Assembly (NCBI RefSeq): GCF_007670255.1
Contig: NZ_SZVS01000006.1
Location: 237,965 to 301,964, forward strand
Length of the DNA stretch: 64,000 nt
Source: Paenarthrobacter nicotinovorans
GTDB lineage: Bacteria > Actinomycetota > Actinomycetes > Actinomycetales > Micrococcaceae
Direction of reading: 5' to 3'
The position numbers and the translations under genes are program-made. The notes beneath the pieces were generated by a model that had not been told where the DNA came from, searched no databases, and was given only the letters and a program-made list of their open reading frames with translations. Shown here in pieces: positions 41,016 to 50,019 of this stretch (its first letter is position 1; each line of letters starts with the position of its first letter).

Positions 41016-42308
41016 GTGGATCCGTTGCTTATAGGTGTCATTGCAGGCCTGGTTGGCCTGTCGCTGGGCGTCTTTGGCATGCTCGCTTTCAGGATCAGCG
41101 AACGTCAGCGCAGCATCGTGGATCTGGATGTCACCGAGCCACTGCTCCCTGAAGGTGCAGCGGAAGTCCTTGCCGTCGTCGGCCGTGCGTTCGTCGTGGT
41201 GGACGCTATCGATGGCGTCGTCCGCGCCAGCCCTGCCGCGTACGCCTATGGCCTGGTCCGGGGACACACGGTGGTCCACAAACAGCTCCTGGACATGACC
41301 GCGAAGGTCCGCCGTGACGGCGTGATCCTGGAGGAACAGTACGAACTCCCGCGCGGACCGCTGGGCAAAGGCACCATTGTGGTCCAGGTCCGGGCGGCCA
41401 TGCTCGGCTGGGAATATATCGTTCTGCTGGCCGATGACCGCACTGAGATCACCCGCACCGAGGAGATCCGGAACGACTTCGTGGCCAACGTGTCCCACGA
41501 ACTCAAGACCCCCGTTGGTGCGATCTCCCTCCTCGCCGAGGCACTGGAGGCATCGCCCGATGACGAAGAGGCCGTGCGCCGCTTCGCCAAGCGGATGCAC
41601 AAGGAATCCGGCCGGCTGGCCGCGTTGGTCCAGGACATTATTGAACTCTCCCGCCTCCAGGGCGCCAACGTCGCGCAGCAAGGCAACAAGGTGGACATCA
41701 ACACGGTGATCACCGAAGCCGTGGACCGTTCGCAGCTCCCGGCCGAGAGCAAGAACATCCAGATCGTGGTGGGCGGCCACTCCGATTCCCTGGTGTTCGG
41801 CGACCGCGACCTCCTGGTCACTGCCTTGCGGAACCTGATCGACAACGCCATCCGCTATTCGCCGGAGAACACCCGCGTGGGCGTCGGTGTCCGGACGCGC
41901 GAAGGCGTCGTAGCCATTTCGGTCACCGACCAGGGCGAAGGCTTGACGCCCGAGGACCAGGAGCGGGTGTTCGAACGCTTCTACCGCGTTGACGCTGCAC
42001 GCTCCAGGCACACAGGCGGCACCGGCCTTGGACTCAGCATCGTCAAGCACGTGGTCTCCAACCACGGCGGCGAAGTGACCGTTTGGTCCCAGCCCGGCCA
42101 GGGCTCCACCTTCACCATCCGCTTGCCGGAGATGGAAGAGCAAGACGACGACGCCGGCCTTCCGCCTTCCGTAGCCACCGCGGCAGTCGCCGTTGGGTCC
42201 GCAGGTGGCCCGGCCGCCGTCGACCGTGAACCCGCTACCCAGCAACCCCAGCACGTGAATCAGCAAGGGGGCGCCAGCGGCGCCCGAGAACAAGGAGCCA
42301 GCGCTTGA
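41016..42308 (+). CDS. senX3: Sensor histidine kinase SenX3 (phosphate sensing)
   Basis: This is a 430-aa membrane histidine kinase. It has one or two N-terminal hydrophobic helices (about residues 4-25), a PAS-like domain (about 45-140), and the H box [12 protein letters not shown] with His161. The ATPase domain follows with the N box [32 protein letters not shown] and [12 protein letters not shown]. In mycobacteria SenX3 phosphorylates RegX3 when phosphate is scarce and is restrained by PhoU. The C-terminal 40 residues are Gly/Ala/Gln-rich and probably disordered. The stop overlaps the regX3 start. Confidence 0.94.
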   Translation: MDPLLIGVIAGLVGLSLGVFGMLAFRISERQRSIVDLDVTEPLLPEGAAEVLAVVGRAFVVVDAIDGVVRASPAAYAYGLVRGHTVVHKQLLDMTAKVRRDGVILEEQYELPRGPLGKGTIVVQVRAAMLGWEYIVLLADDRTEITRTEEIRNDFVANVSHELKTPVGAISLLAEALEASPDDEEAVRRFAKRMHKESGRLAALVQDIIELSRLQGANVAQQGNKVDINTVITEAVDRSQLPAESKNIQIVVGGHSDSLVFGDRDLLVTALRNLIDNAIRYSPENTRVGVGVRTREGVVAISVTDQGEGLTPEDQERVFERFYRVDAARSRHTGGTGLGLSIVKHVVSNHGGEVTVWSQPGQGSTFTIRLPEMEEQDDDAGLPPSVATAAVAVGSAGGPAAVDREPATQQPQHVNQQGGASGAREQGASA

Positions 42309-42985
42309 GCCGGATTTTGATAGTTGAGGACGAAGAGTCCTTCAGCGACCCCCTGTCCTATCTATTGGGCAAAGAGGGATTCGACGTCGAGGTGGTGGAC
42401 AACGGCAGCGACGCCTTGGTGGAGTTCGACCGGAATGGCGCAGACCTCGTCCTCCTGGACCTGCAGTTGCCGGGAACGCCCGGTACGGAGGTGTGCCGCC
42501 AGTTGCGCCAGCGTTCCAGTGTCCCGGTGATCATGCTGACCGCCAAGGATTCGGAGATCGACAAGGTGGTTGGACTGGAGCTTGGGGCGGACGATTACGT
42601 CACCAAGCCCTACTCGTCCCGTGAATTGGTGGCCCGCGTCCGGGCGGTCCTGCGCCGGCAGGGCGAGCCCGAGGAGCTCATCACCTCCACGGTTCAGGCG
42701 GGCCCGGTGCGCATGGACATCGAGCGCCACGTGGTGAGCGTCAACGGCGAGCAAGTTTCCTTGCCCTTGAAGGAATTTGAGCTGCTGGAGATGTTGCTGC
42801 GCAACTCGGGCCGTGTCCTGACGCGTGGGCAGCTCATCGACCGTGTGTGGGGTTCGGATTACGTGGGCGACACCAAGACCTTGGATGTGCACGTGAAGCG
42901 GCTGCGCAGCAAGATCGAGCCGGATCCGTCCGCGCCGCGTTACCTGGTGACGGTGCGCGGCCTGGGCTACAAGTTCGAGCCCTAA
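42305..42985 (+). CDS. regX3: Response regulator RegX3
   Basis: This is a 226-aa OmpR-family regulator. The receiver domain (residues 1-120) has acidic pocket residues Glu8-Asp9 (VEDEE), phospho-acceptor Asp52 in LLDLQLPG, Thr79 in MLTAKD and Lys101 in VTKPYSSREL. The winged-helix domain (about 130-225) contains VLTRGQLIDRVWG and LDVHVKRLRSKIE. It activates phosphate-starvation genes. The TTG start overlaps the senX3 TGA and has AAGGAG 7 nt upstream. A strong hairpin follows the gene. Confidence 0.94.
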   Translation: MSRILIVEDEESFSDPLSYLLGKEGFDVEVVDNGSDALVEFDRNGADLVLLDLQLPGTPGTEVCRQLRQRSSVPVIMLTAKDSEIDKVVGLELGADDYVTKPYSSRELVARVRAVLRRQGEPEELITSTVQAGPVRMDIERHVVSVNGEQVSLPLKEFELLEMLLRNSGRVLTRGQLIDRVWGSDYVGDTKTLDVHVKRLRSKIEPDPSAPRYLVTVRGLGYKFEP

Positions 42986-43021
42986 CCCCCGGAACCGGGC
43001 AACCCCCGGAACCACAGGGCA

Positions 43022-43064
43022 AAAAGGAAGGGCCCCGCCGCGGCGGGACCCTTCCTTTTGTCTG
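43022..43064. terminator. Terminator after regX3
   Basis: A long palindrome (43022-43059) has 19-nt arms with a single mismatch. It is followed by a T-rich stretch on the plus strand (CTTTTGTCTG region) and preceded by an A-rich stretch that would serve the convergent lipoprotein gene. Confidence 0.85.
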
Positions 43065-43081
43065 TTCGCTGGCTCCGGGCC

Positions 43082-43669
43082 TTAGTGGCCGGCTGCGGAA
43101 CTCGTGGAGGTCTCAGATGGGGTTGCCGAGCTGGTGGCGGTACCAGTTGCGCCCGGAGTTGCCGAGCCGCTGGGGGTTGCCGACGGGCTGGGCAGGTACT
43201 TGGCGTACTCCGGGAGAGTGCCGTTGACTACCGGGACGTTGATCGTTGCGGAGTCGGATCCGCTGCGGATGGTCACGGGGGTCAGGCCACCGGGGATCAC
43301 GCCCGCAGTGCTGAGGATCGCGGCGTCAGCAGTGTCGTTGAGGTAGGTTTCCGACATTGCCTTGACCGGAATTTCGGTCTGGGCGCCGTTTGCTCCGCTG
43401 AGCGTCAGCGTGGCGTCGGAGTTGGACTGGTTGAACACGGCACCGATGACGCGGCCGGGTTCCTTTTCGCCGGAAGCGACGATGAGGATGTTCCGCAGCT
43501 GCAGCTTTCCGAGGTCGGCCTTGACCCCGTCCGAAGCCGAGTACTGGTGCGAAGTCTGCTGGGCGTTCACGAAGCCGCAGCCGGTTACGGACAGAAGACC
43601 GACGCCGATTGCAGCGGCCGCAATTGCCAGCTTGCCGCGCTGGACAGTGTTCATCGCAGAAATGCGCAC
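43082..43669 (-). CDS. Hypothetical lipoprotein
   Basis: This is a 195-aa exported protein. The signal peptide ends in lipobox LLSVTGC, so the mature protein is membrane-anchored outside the cell. The middle part (about residues 45-160) looks like a small beta-rich domain (LRNILIVASGEKEPGRVIGA), and the last 40 residues are Ser/Thr/Ala/Pro-rich, like a flexible linker. Related actinobacterial lipoproteins have been annotated as copper-chaperone-like or LpqE-type, but I cannot confirm that. The GTG at 43669 is chosen for its AGGAG; an ATG at 43654 is the alternative. Confidence 0.78.
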   Translation of the reverse strand: MRISAMNTVQRGKLAIAAAAIGVGLLSVTGCGFVNAQQTSHQYSASDGVKADLGKLQLRNILIVASGEKEPGRVIGAVFNQSNSDATLTLSGANGAQTEIPVKAMSETYLNDTADAAILSTAGVIPGGLTPVTIRSGSDSATINVPVVNGTLPEYAKYLPSPSATPSGSATPGATGTATSSATPSETSTSSAAGH

Positions 43670-43910
43670 GACACCTACTCCTAGAGTCATTGGAAACTTT
43701 TTCAGCCATAGCCTATCGGCAAACGGCCCAAAACAAGGATTCGTGAGGGGTTTGTGGCGGAGTAGACGGAGAAGCGCCGCTCGTTGGGATACCTGCCAGA
43801 TGCATCTTTCAGCCAATACGTCAAGAGCTTGGACGAACCCTTTTGGGGCCTCTTTCCCAGTATTGGCGCGGGAGAGGAGGCTGTTCGATGCCAGTCGTAT
43901 GCCTTAATCG

Positions 43911-43919
43911 TGATAGACT
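43911..43919 (+). promoter_or_regulatory. Extended -10 promoter of carD
   Basis: TGATAGACT combines a TGn extension with TAGACT, 26 nt before the carD start. A -35 match is weak, as is usual for extended -10 promoters. Confidence 0.45.
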
Positions 43920-43945
43920 AGTCTGCGGGAAAGGGGAAAGTCCAC

Positions 43946-44428
43946 ATGGTTTTTGAGGTCGGCGAGACAGTAGTTTACCCTCACCACGGTGCAGCAAAAA
44001 TTGAGGAAATCAAGATGCGCACCATCAAGGGCGAAGAGAAGATGTATCTCAAGCTCAAGGTGGCTCAGGGTGATCTGACCATTGAAGTTCCAGCAGAGAA
44101 TGTTGACCTTGTTGGGGTCCGGGACGTAGTGGGCAAGGACGGTTTGGAGCACGTTTTCGATGTTCTCCGCGCCGAGTTCACTGAAGAGCCCACCAACTGG
44201 TCACGTCGTTACAAGGCAAACCTGGAGAAGCTTGCTTCAGGCGATGTCATCAAGGTGGCAGAGGTCGTCCGCGATCTTTGGCGTCGTGATCACGATCGCG
44301 GCCTTTCCGCAGGTGAGAAGCGCATGCTGGCCAAGGCTCGGCAGATTCTGATTTCAGAACTGGCCCTGGCTGAGAAGACAGACGAAGAGAAGGCTGCAAG
44401 CGTTCTTGACGAGGTCTTGGCTTCCTAA
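43946..44428 (+). CDS. carD: CarD family RNA polymerase-binding regulator
   Basis: This is a 160-aa homologue of mycobacterial CarD. The N-terminal RNA-polymerase-interacting (Tudor-like) domain has [18 protein letters not shown] (residues 5-22). The C-terminal helical domain has the DNA-wedging Trp region, [13 protein letters not shown] and [15 protein letters not shown]. CarD stabilises open complexes, above all at rRNA promoters, and is essential in mycobacteria. The start is preceded by a purine-rich GGGAAAGGGGAAAG. Its codon use is less GC-rich than that of its neighbours, which is common in highly expressed genes. A strong terminator separates it from ispD. Confidence 0.95.
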   Translation: MVFEVGETVVYPHHGAAKIEEIKMRTIKGEEKMYLKLKVAQGDLTIEVPAENVDLVGVRDVVGKDGLEHVFDVLRAEFTEEPTNWSRRYKANLEKLASGDVIKVAEVVRDLWRRDHDRGLSAGEKRMLAKARQILISELALAEKTDEEKAASVLDEVLAS

Positions 44429-44437
44429 GAATTGATG

Positions 44438-44473
44438 CCCGGTGGTGCGAAAGCGCCGCCGGGTTTCTTTTTG
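44438..44473 (+). terminator. Intrinsic terminator of carD
   Basis: CCCGGTGGTGC, GAAA loop, GCGCCGCCGGG (11-bp stem with two G-U pairs), then TTTCTTTTTG. It begins 10 nt after the carD stop and has the standard tetraloop and U-tract form. Confidence 0.92.
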
Positions 44474-44535
44474 CCCTCAGAGGCTGCTGCACGGCGGAAA
44501 TACCCGGAATGTGGGTATTTCATGCATATCTTGCA

Positions 44536-44541
44536 TACCCT
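44536..44541 (+). promoter_or_regulatory. -10 element for leaderless ispD
   Basis: TACCCT is followed by 7 nt and the ATG at 44549; no ribosome site is present. Confidence 0.5.
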
Positions 44542-44548
44542 TGTGCCC

Positions 44549-45331
44549 ATGACTCATCCTTCCAAGCGCGCCGTTACGGCCGTGATTGTGGTCGCCGCCG
44601 GTTCCGGTGAGCGACTCGGCTACGGCATGCCCAAAGCCCAGGTTCCGTTGGGCGGCGAAACCATCCTGATGCACGCCCTGCGCGGAGTCGTCGCCTCGGA
44701 CGTCGCCCGCCAGATCTGCGTTGCTGTGCCCAAGGGTGACACTGTGTTGCGCGCTTCGATCGCGGACTTCACGGTGGACTTGGTGGACGGTGGTCCTGAA
44801 GTGACAGTCGTCGACGGCGGATCCTCCCGCGCGGATTCCGTCCGCGCCGCTTTGGCTGCTTTGGAAGACGGTACCGAGTTCGTCCTCGTCCATGACGCTG
44901 CCCGGGCCTTGGCCCCTGAACGGGTCTTCCAGCGCGTTGCCGATGCATTGTCGTCCGGTGCCAAGGCCGTGATTCCCGCGATGCCGGTGGTTGACACCAT
45001 CAAGACCGTCGCGGAAACGGATCCTTCGGATACTTCGATTGCACCGGAAGTAGTCACGGGCACAGCTCCCCGGGAACAGCTCCGGGCCGTCCAAACGCCG
45101 CAAGGTTTCGAGCTCGCCACCCTGCAACGGGCGCACCAGGCCGCCGAACTCTTCGATGACAAGCAGGCTGCCACAGTAACCGACGACGCCATGCTGGTGG
45201 AACTCCTCGGTGTCCCGGTCCACGCTGTCCGGGGGGCGAGCCAGTCCCTGAAGATCACCACGCCATTGGACCTCATCATCGCCGAGGGGCTCCTCGAAGG
45301 TCCGCTGGGAATGCGTTGGGTGGAGGGCTGA
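44549..45331 (+). CDS. ispD: 2-C-methyl-D-erythritol 4-phosphate cytidylyltransferase
   Basis: This 260-aa enzyme couples MEP with CTP in the non-mevalonate isoprenoid pathway. The nucleotide-binding motif is [18 protein letters not shown] with Lys29. Further conserved parts are [26 protein letters not shown] (metal site) and [11 protein letters not shown] with VTDDAMLVE. The ATG at 44549 is preferred over earlier in-frame codons because a -10 element lies 7 nt upstream and the family N-terminus fits. Its TGA overlaps the ispF ATG (TGATG), so the two pathway enzymes are translationally coupled. Confidence 0.95.
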   Translation: MTHPSKRAVTAVIVVAAGSGERLGYGMPKAQVPLGGETILMHALRGVVASDVARQICVAVPKGDTVLRASIADFTVDLVDGGPEVTVVDGGSSRADSVRAALAALEDGTEFVLVHDAARALAPERVFQRVADALSSGAKAVIPAMPVVDTIKTVAETDPSDTSIAPEVVTGTAPREQLRAVQTPQGFELATLQRAHQAAELFDDKQAATVTDDAMLVELLGVPVHAVRGASQSLKITTPLDLIIAEGLLEGPLGMRWVEG

Positions 45332-45873
45332 TGGCGCCGGAGCACATGATCTTGCCGCGGACCGGCATCGGGATCGACGTCCACGCTTTCGCTCCCGAAG
45401 ACGACCCCCAGCCGCTGTGGTTGGGCGGCCTGCTGTGGGAAGGCGAACAGGGACTGTCAGGGCATTCCGACGGCGACTGCGTTGCGCACGCTGCCGCTGA
45501 TGCCCTCTTCTCTGCGTGCGGCATCGGTGATCTTGGCACACACTTCGGCACGGACCGGCCCGAGTACGCAGGCGCTTCCGGCGTGACGCTCCTGTCGGAA
45601 GCGGCCCGGATCGTTCGAGCGGCAGGTTTCGAGATCGGAAACGTGGCGGTCCAGTTCGTGGCCAACCGTCCCAAGTTCGGGCCACGGCGGGAAGAGTCGC
45701 AGAAAGTCCTCAGCGAAGCGGCCGGGGCCCCGGTCAGCGTCACTGCCACCACCAGCGACGGCCTGGGGTTCACAGGCCGTGGCGAAGGTATTTCGGCCGT
45801 CGCCACTGCCCTGGTCTACGCGGTTGGTGCTTCCTCCCACCCGGGTCCGGCGAAAGGTGCGCCCCATGCGTAA
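45331..45873 (+). CDS. ispF: 2-C-methyl-D-erythritol 2,4-cyclodiphosphate synthase
   Basis: This 180-aa enzyme forms MEcPP in the MEP pathway. The zinc site is Asp16 and His18 in GIDVHAF, with a third ligand in [18 protein letters not shown]. The [13 protein letters not shown] stretch and the C-terminal [19 protein letters not shown], which holds the CTP-phosphate loop, are typical. It is about 20 residues longer than E. coli IspF because of extra N- and C-terminal residues. The end overlaps the next gene by 8 nt. Confidence 0.95.
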   Translation: MAPEHMILPRTGIGIDVHAFAPEDDPQPLWLGGLLWEGEQGLSGHSDGDCVAHAAADALFSACGIGDLGTHFGTDRPEYAGASGVTLLSEAARIVRAAGFEIGNVAVQFVANRPKFGPRREESQKVLSEAAGAPVSVTATTSDGLGFTGRGEGISAVATALVYAVGASSHPGPAKGAPHA

Positions 45874-46222
45874 GCCACGTGCCGGCGTCGTGCGTTCGGC
45901 AGTGGTGCTGCCGGCAGCATTGGCCACCGCCCTCCTGCTGGGAGGGTGCGCAGGGACGCCCAAAATGGATGTGAAGGCCAGCTGCGATTTCCTGAACAAC
46001 GACGCCTTCAAGCCGGACGGCAACCAACAGCAGCAGTCGAAGCAGCTTGCTGAGCACTATCACGAGATCGCGGACAAGGTAGCGCCGGAAATCGGCGATC
46101 CCATCAAGGAGATGGCCGCGATCATGGACAAGGCCGCTGCGTCGTCTCTGGGTGCGGCCACGCAGGAGCAGCAGGAAAAGCTCAAGGTTCAGTTCAACAA
46201 GATCGGCGAATACTGCAAGTAG
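45866..46222 (+). CDS. Hypothetical lipoprotein
   Basis: This is a 118-aa exported protein with a basic N-terminus and lipobox LLLGGC (Cys at about residue 25). The mature part is helical and Gln/Lys-rich, and it contains two cysteines (ASCDFLNND and IGEYCK at the C-terminus) that could form a disulfide. I do not recognise a family. It overlaps ispF by 8 nt and has GAAAGG upstream, so it is co-expressed with the isoprenoid genes, though no functional link is visible. Confidence 0.8.
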   Translation: MRKPRAGVVRSAVVLPAALATALLLGGCAGTPKMDVKASCDFLNNDAFKPDGNQQQQSKQLAEHYHEIADKVAPEIGDPIKEMAAIMDKAAASSLGAATQEQQEKLKVQFNKIGEYCK

Positions 46223-46245
46223 GCAGGTCACGCCGCGTCATCGGC

Positions 46246-46251
46246 TAATCT
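46246..46251 (+). promoter_or_regulatory. -10 element for leaderless cysS
   Basis: TAATCT is followed by GGAGCG (6 nt) and the GTG start at 46258. Confidence 0.5.
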
Positions 46252-46257
46252 GGAGCG

Positions 46258-47718
46258 GTGACCCTGCGCTTTTATGACACCGCCTCCGCCGAAGTCCGCG
46301 ACTTCGTTCCCCTCGAAGACGGCAAGGCCAGCGTGTACTACTGCGGGGCGACTGTCCAGGGAATGCCCCACGTGGGCCACGTCCGGTCAGCGATCGCCTT
46401 CGACCAGCTGACCCGCTGGCTTGAATTCCGCGGGCTGCGCGTGACTGTCGTACGCAACGTCACGGACATCGACGACAAAATCCTGGCGAAGTCCGCGCAG
46501 TCGTTCGGGCCCGAGTGGGACACCGAACCGATGGCCCGCCAGGCGGAGGAGTGGTGGGCCCTGGCCTACCGCTACGAGCAGGAATTCGAGAAGGCCTACG
46601 AGTCCCTTGGCGTGCAGCGTCCCACGTACGAACCCCGCGCGACCGGGCACATCCCCGAAATGCATGCGTTGATCCAACGCCTCATGGACCGCGGCCACGC
46701 CTACGCCGCTCCTGACGGTTCCGGCGATGTCTACTTCGACGTACGCTCGTGGAGCAAGTACGGCTCGCTGACGCGGCAGAACATCGATGACATGCAAGGC
46801 GCAACGGACGTCGAAGCCCAATTCGTCAGCAGGAAGCGCGACCCCCGCGACTTCGCGCTGTGGAAGGGTTTCAAAGACGGCGAGCCCGTCACCGCCAAAT
46901 GGGACTCTCCCTGGGGTGCGGGCCGACCCGGTTGGCACCTCGAGTGCTCAGCCATGGTCACCAAATACCTGGGAAAGCGCTTCGACATCCACGGTGGGGG
47001 ACTGGACCTGCGCTTCCCGCACCACGAGAACGAGATGGCCCAGTCGCAGGCCGCCGGCGATGAGTTCGCCAATTTTTGGATGCACAACGGCATGGTCACG
47101 TACGAGGGCGAGAAGATGTCCAAGTCCATCGGCAACACCGTGAGCCCGGCGGAGATGCTGGAACTCGCCTCGCCCCGCGTGGTCCGCTACTACCTTGGCC
47201 AGGCCCACTACCGTTCCGTGCTGGATTACCGGCCCACCTCGCTGCAGGAGGCCGCGGCGGCCGTCGAACGTATTGACGGATTCATCTCGAAAGCGTCCGC
47301 CAAAGTACCCGGTCGCCCGGACGTGGCACCGCAAGCCAACATGCCCGCAGCCTTCAGCGCCGCCATGGATGACGACCTCAACGTTCCCCAGGCGCTCGGT
47401 GTGCTGCACGAAACCGTCCGGGCAGGAAACACTGCGCTGGCCGCGGGTGACCTGGAAGCCGCCAAGGCAGCCCTGTACAGCGTGCTCTCCATGACCGAGG
47501 TGCTCGGTTTGGACGCAGTGAAGCAGCCCGAAGCCGAGCAAGGCCGTGAGCACTCTGCGCTGAAGGTCCTCGTCGAAGCGCAGCTGGAGGCCCGCGCCGC
47601 AGCCAGGGCCGGCAAGGACTGGGCCGCGTCCGACGCCATCCGCGACACGCTCGCCGCTGCCGGCGTCGTCGTCGAAGATGGTGCGGACGGCGCCACCTGG
47701 AGCCTCAAGCGCGACTGA
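46258..47718 (+). CDS. cysS: Cysteinyl-tRNA synthetase
   Basis: This is a 486-aa class I aminoacyl-tRNA synthetase. The zinc/cysteine-binding Cys29 is in [10 protein letters not shown], the HIGH-type motif is HVGH (residues 38-41), and KMSKS is at 286-290. WHLECSAM and the FPHHENE zinc ligands are intact, so this is CysS and not the mycothiol ligase MshC. The GTG start lies 6 nt after a -10 element. The position after ispD-ispF and before rlmB is conserved in actinobacteria. Confidence 0.96.
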   Translation: MTLRFYDTASAEVRDFVPLEDGKASVYYCGATVQGMPHVGHVRSAIAFDQLTRWLEFRGLRVTVVRNVTDIDDKILAKSAQSFGPEWDTEPMARQAEEWWALAYRYEQEFEKAYESLGVQRPTYEPRATGHIPEMHALIQRLMDRGHAYAAPDGSGDVYFDVRSWSKYGSLTRQNIDDMQGATDVEAQFVSRKRDPRDFALWKGFKDGEPVTAKWDSPWGAGRPGWHLECSAMVTKYLGKRFDIHGGGLDLRFPHHENEMAQSQAAGDEFANFWMHNGMVTYEGEKMSKSIGNTVSPAEMLELASPRVVRYYLGQAHYRSVLDYRPTSLQEAAAAVERIDGFISKASAKVPGRPDVAPQANMPAAFSAAMDDDLNVPQALGVLHETVRAGNTALAAGDLEAAKAALYSVLSMTEVLGLDAVKQPEAEQGREHSALKVLVEAQLEARAAARAGKDWAASDAIRDTLAAAGVVVEDGADGATWSLKRD

Positions 47719-47798
47719 CAAAGCGGCACTGCGGCCGAATTGCATTGGGTCAGTAGACTTGATTCCAGACTTACTCACAAAATCAAGGATGGAACCCC

Positions 47799-48785
47799 AT
47801 GGCCAACAACGGTAACCGGTCGGTCAAGAAGAAGAAGGGCCCCTCCGCTGGTACCGGAGGTCACGGCCGCAAGGCTCTCGAAGGCAAGGGTCCCACTCCC
47901 AAGGCGGAAGACCGCGTCTACCACAAGGCGTACAAGAACAAGCAGCTCGCCGAGCGTTCGGCCGCCAAGCGCGGAGCCGCACGTCCCAGCGGCGGCGGCG
48001 CCCGCTCGGGTCCGAAGGGCCGCGCCACCGAGGAACTGGTCACTGGCCGCAACTCCGTGGTGGAAGCCCTGCGCGCGGGTATCCCGGCCAAGGCGCTGCA
48101 CGTTGCCATCCGCATCGAAATGGATGACCGCGTCAAGGAATCCCTCAAGCTCGCAGCCGAGCGCGGTATCCCGCTGCTGGAGACCGGCAAGCCCGAGCTG
48201 GACCGGATGACCGAGGACGCCGTCCACCAGGGACTCGTTCTGCAGATCCCGCCGTACGAGTACGAAGACGCCTACGAGCTCGCGGAGCAAACCGTGGAGA
48301 AGTGGAAGAAGGGGCACATCTCCAACGCCCCGATCTTCGTGGCACTGGACGGCATTACCGATCCGCGCAACCTCGGCGCCATCATCCGTTCCGTGTCCGC
48401 TTTCAGTGGTCACGGCGTGATCGTGCCCGAGCGTCGTTCGGTGGGCGTTACGGCGTCCGCCTGGAAGACCAGCGCCGGTGCCGCTGTCCGCGTACCGGTG
48501 GCCCGCGCGTCGAACCTCAACAACGCGCTCAAGCAGTTCAAGAACATGGGCATCTACGTCCTTGGCCTGGATGGCGATGGCGACGTATCACTGCCCGACC
48601 TGACGGTTGCCACCGAGCCGGTCTGCATCGTGGTTGGTTCCGAGGGCAAGGGCCTGAGCCGTTTGGTTCGCGAAAACTGCGACCAGATCGTCTCCATCCC
48701 GATCGACTCGGCCATGGAATCGCTCAACGCCTCCATGGCCGTTGGGATCTCGCTGTACGAGGTCTCCCGGCAGCGCTCCGCGTAG
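47799..48785 (+). CDS. rlmB: 23S rRNA (guanosine(2251)-2'-O)-methyltransferase RlmB
   Basis: This is a 328-aa SpoU-family (SPOUT) RNA methyltransferase. The first 75 residues are a very basic Lys/Arg/Gly-rich extension typical of actinobacterial RlmB. The substrate-binding domain follows (GRNSVVEALRAGIPAKALH). The trefoil-knot motifs are ALDGITDPRNLGAIIRS, VVGSEGKGLSRLV and SLNASMAVGISLYE. It methylates a guanosine in the peptidyl-transferase region of the ribosome. AAGGATGGAA precedes the ATG, and a TAGACT -10-like hexamer lies 40 nt upstream. A terminator follows. Confidence 0.94.
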   Translation: MANNGNRSVKKKKGPSAGTGGHGRKALEGKGPTPKAEDRVYHKAYKNKQLAERSAAKRGAARPSGGGARSGPKGRATEELVTGRNSVVEALRAGIPAKALHVAIRIEMDDRVKESLKLAAERGIPLLETGKPELDRMTEDAVHQGLVLQIPPYEYEDAYELAEQTVEKWKKGHISNAPIFVALDGITDPRNLGAIIRSVSAFSGHGVIVPERRSVGVTASAWKTSAGAAVRVPVARASNLNNALKQFKNMGIYVLGLDGDGDVSLPDLTVATEPVCIVVGSEGKGLSRLVRENCDQIVSIPIDSAMESLNASMAVGISLYEVSRQRSA

Positions 48786-48800
48786 TAAGCGGTGCTTAAG

Positions 48801-48834
48801 GGCGGTGGTCGCTGACGCGGCCGCCGCCTTTTGC
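48801..48834 (+). terminator. Intrinsic terminator of rlmB
   Basis: GGCGGTGGTCGC, TGAC loop, GCGGCCGCCGCC form a 12-bp stem with two G-U pairs, followed by TTTT. It begins 15 nt after the rlmB stop. Confidence 0.85.
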
Positions 48835-48840
48835 ATACCC

Positions 48841-48968
48841 ATCGCTCGCTCACGTTCCGCGGGTTTGGGGGCGTCGCTCTCTCACGTTCCCCGGGTTTGG
48901 GTGCATCGCTCTCTCACGTTCCGCGGGTTTGGTGGCGTCGCTCTCTCACGTCCCGCGTGATTCGGTCG
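48841..48968. repeat. 32-bp tandem repeat, about four units (island A, forward)
   Basis: Units start at 48841, 48873, 48905 and 48937, exactly 32 bp apart. The shared core is TCGCTCTCTCACGTTCC followed by a GCGGGTTTGG-type half. The first three units are nearly identical and the fourth is degenerate. The island lies between rlmB and the convergent nitrilase-fold gene. There are no unique spacers, so this is not a CRISPR array. Confidence 0.85.
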
Positions 48969-49013
48969 CGAAGACACGACGGCGGTAGCTGCCTCACGCT
49001 CATTGCCCGGGGG

Positions 49014-49090
49014 ATGTGCGCGAGCGTCGGCGGGAGGCCGGGGGGGATGTGCGCGAGCGTTGGCGGGAAGCTTGGGGGATGTGAGAGAGG
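49014..49090. repeat. 32/33-bp tandem repeat, inverted orientation (island A, reverse)
   Basis: Units start at 49014, 49047 and 49079 with ATGTGCGCGAGCGTYGGCGG-type sequence. The reverse complement (CGCTCGCGCACATCCCCC) matches the repeat at 48841-48968 and at 63406-63482 at 16 of 18 positions, so this is the same family in the other orientation. It reaches the stop of the nitrilase-fold gene. Confidence 0.75.
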
Positions 49091-49091
49091 G

Positions 49092-49901
49092 TCAGAAGTT
49101 GCGGCGGTTGGCCAGGACCGGGAGCTTCTGACGGGCATCGTCCACCACGGAGGCGTCGAGGTCTGCGAAGATCAGCCCGGGCTCGCCTTCGAGGGCTTCC
49201 AGGACCTGCCCGAAGGGAGACACGACGGCGGAGTACCCGACTCCCGTGGGTGCCGTGCCTTTGGCTTCGACGCCCTGGGTGGCGGGGTCGCCCTGGCCGC
49301 ACGCGAGGACGAACGTGGTGGTGTCCACAGCCCGCGCCCGGGCCAGGAGTTGCCATTGATCGGCCTTCCCCGGACCGGCTCCCCATGATGCCGACACAAT
49401 GTTCACCACAGCACCTCGTTCCGCATTGGCGGTGAAGAGGGCCGGGAACCGGATGTCGTAGCAGGTGGCCAATCCGAAGGTGAGGCCACCGGCGTCGAAC
49501 GTTACTGGTTCTGTACCGGCCTCAACTGTGTCCGACTCCGCAAAGCCAAAGGCGTCGAAAAGATGGACCTTGTCGTAGCTGGCTTCCACGCCGGGGCCGG
49601 TGGCCAGAAGGGTGTTGCGTACACGGGGTGCTCCGGTCTCCGTAGCAGCGCCAGGTGTGAACATGCCCGCGACGATGACCAGTTGCAGTTCCTCCGCGAT
49701 GGCGCGAACCTTGGCCGCCCACGGCCCATCCAGGGGCTCAGCGATGTCCAGCAACGAGTTTCCGAACGCGCGCATCATGGCTTCGGGAAAGACCACCAGC
49801 TCGGCGCCACCGTCCTTGGCGCGCCTCGCATACTCCTCCAGGAGCCGCAGGTTTTCGGCCAGGTCGCGGCCGGAGATGACTTGGGCGAGTGCCACGCGCA
49901 C
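49092..49901 (-). CDS. Carbon-nitrogen hydrolase (nitrilase superfamily amidase)
   Basis: This is a 269-aa cytoplasmic amidase with a complete nitrilase-fold triad: Glu40 in VVFPEAMM, Lys111 in ASYDKVHLFDAFGF, and Cys147 in LATCYDIRFP. The sequence around the Cys and the short length resemble the omega-amidase/Nit1 group, which also repairs deaminated glutathione-like compounds; the natural substrate is uncertain. The GTG at 49901 is chosen because GGAGG lies 7 nt upstream; the frame is open further without a suitable site. The gene is divergent from glgX across 118 nt. Confidence 0.9.
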   Translation of the reverse strand: MRVALAQVISGRDLAENLRLLEEYARRAKDGGAELVVFPEAMMRAFGNSLLDIAEPLDGPWAAKVRAIAEELQLVIVAGMFTPGAATETGAPRVRNTLLATGPGVEASYDKVHLFDAFGFAESDTVEAGTEPVTFDAGGLTFGLATCYDIRFPALFTANAERGAVVNIVSASWGAGPGKADQWQLLARARAVDTTTFVLACGQGDPATQGVEAKGTAPTGVGYSAVVSPFGQVLEALEGEPGLIFADLDASVVDDARQKLPVLANRRNF

Positions 49902-50005
49902 GATAGAACCTCCAATTCTCTGCCTCCCAGTATGCCAAGTTATGAAATCAGCAGGCAGTTCGTCGTCATATGGGCCCCCAAGGCCGCACATACCGGGCGT
50001 GGAAC

Positions 50006-50011
50006 TAAACT
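50006..50011 (+). promoter_or_regulatory. -10 element for leaderless glgX
   Basis: TAAACT is followed by 8 nt and the ATG at 50020. The next in-frame ATG at 50026 would require a short leader without a ribosome site. Confidence 0.4.
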
Positions 50012-50019
50012 TGCCTTCA

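Noticed and set aside
46258..47718. Mycothiol cysteine ligase MshC instead of cysS
   Set aside because: The protein is 486 aa with a full anticodon-binding C-terminus and the cysS neighbourhood; MshC is shorter.
48841..49090. CRISPR array
   Set aside because: The 32-bp units follow each other directly without unique spacers, occur in both orientations, and no cas genes are present.
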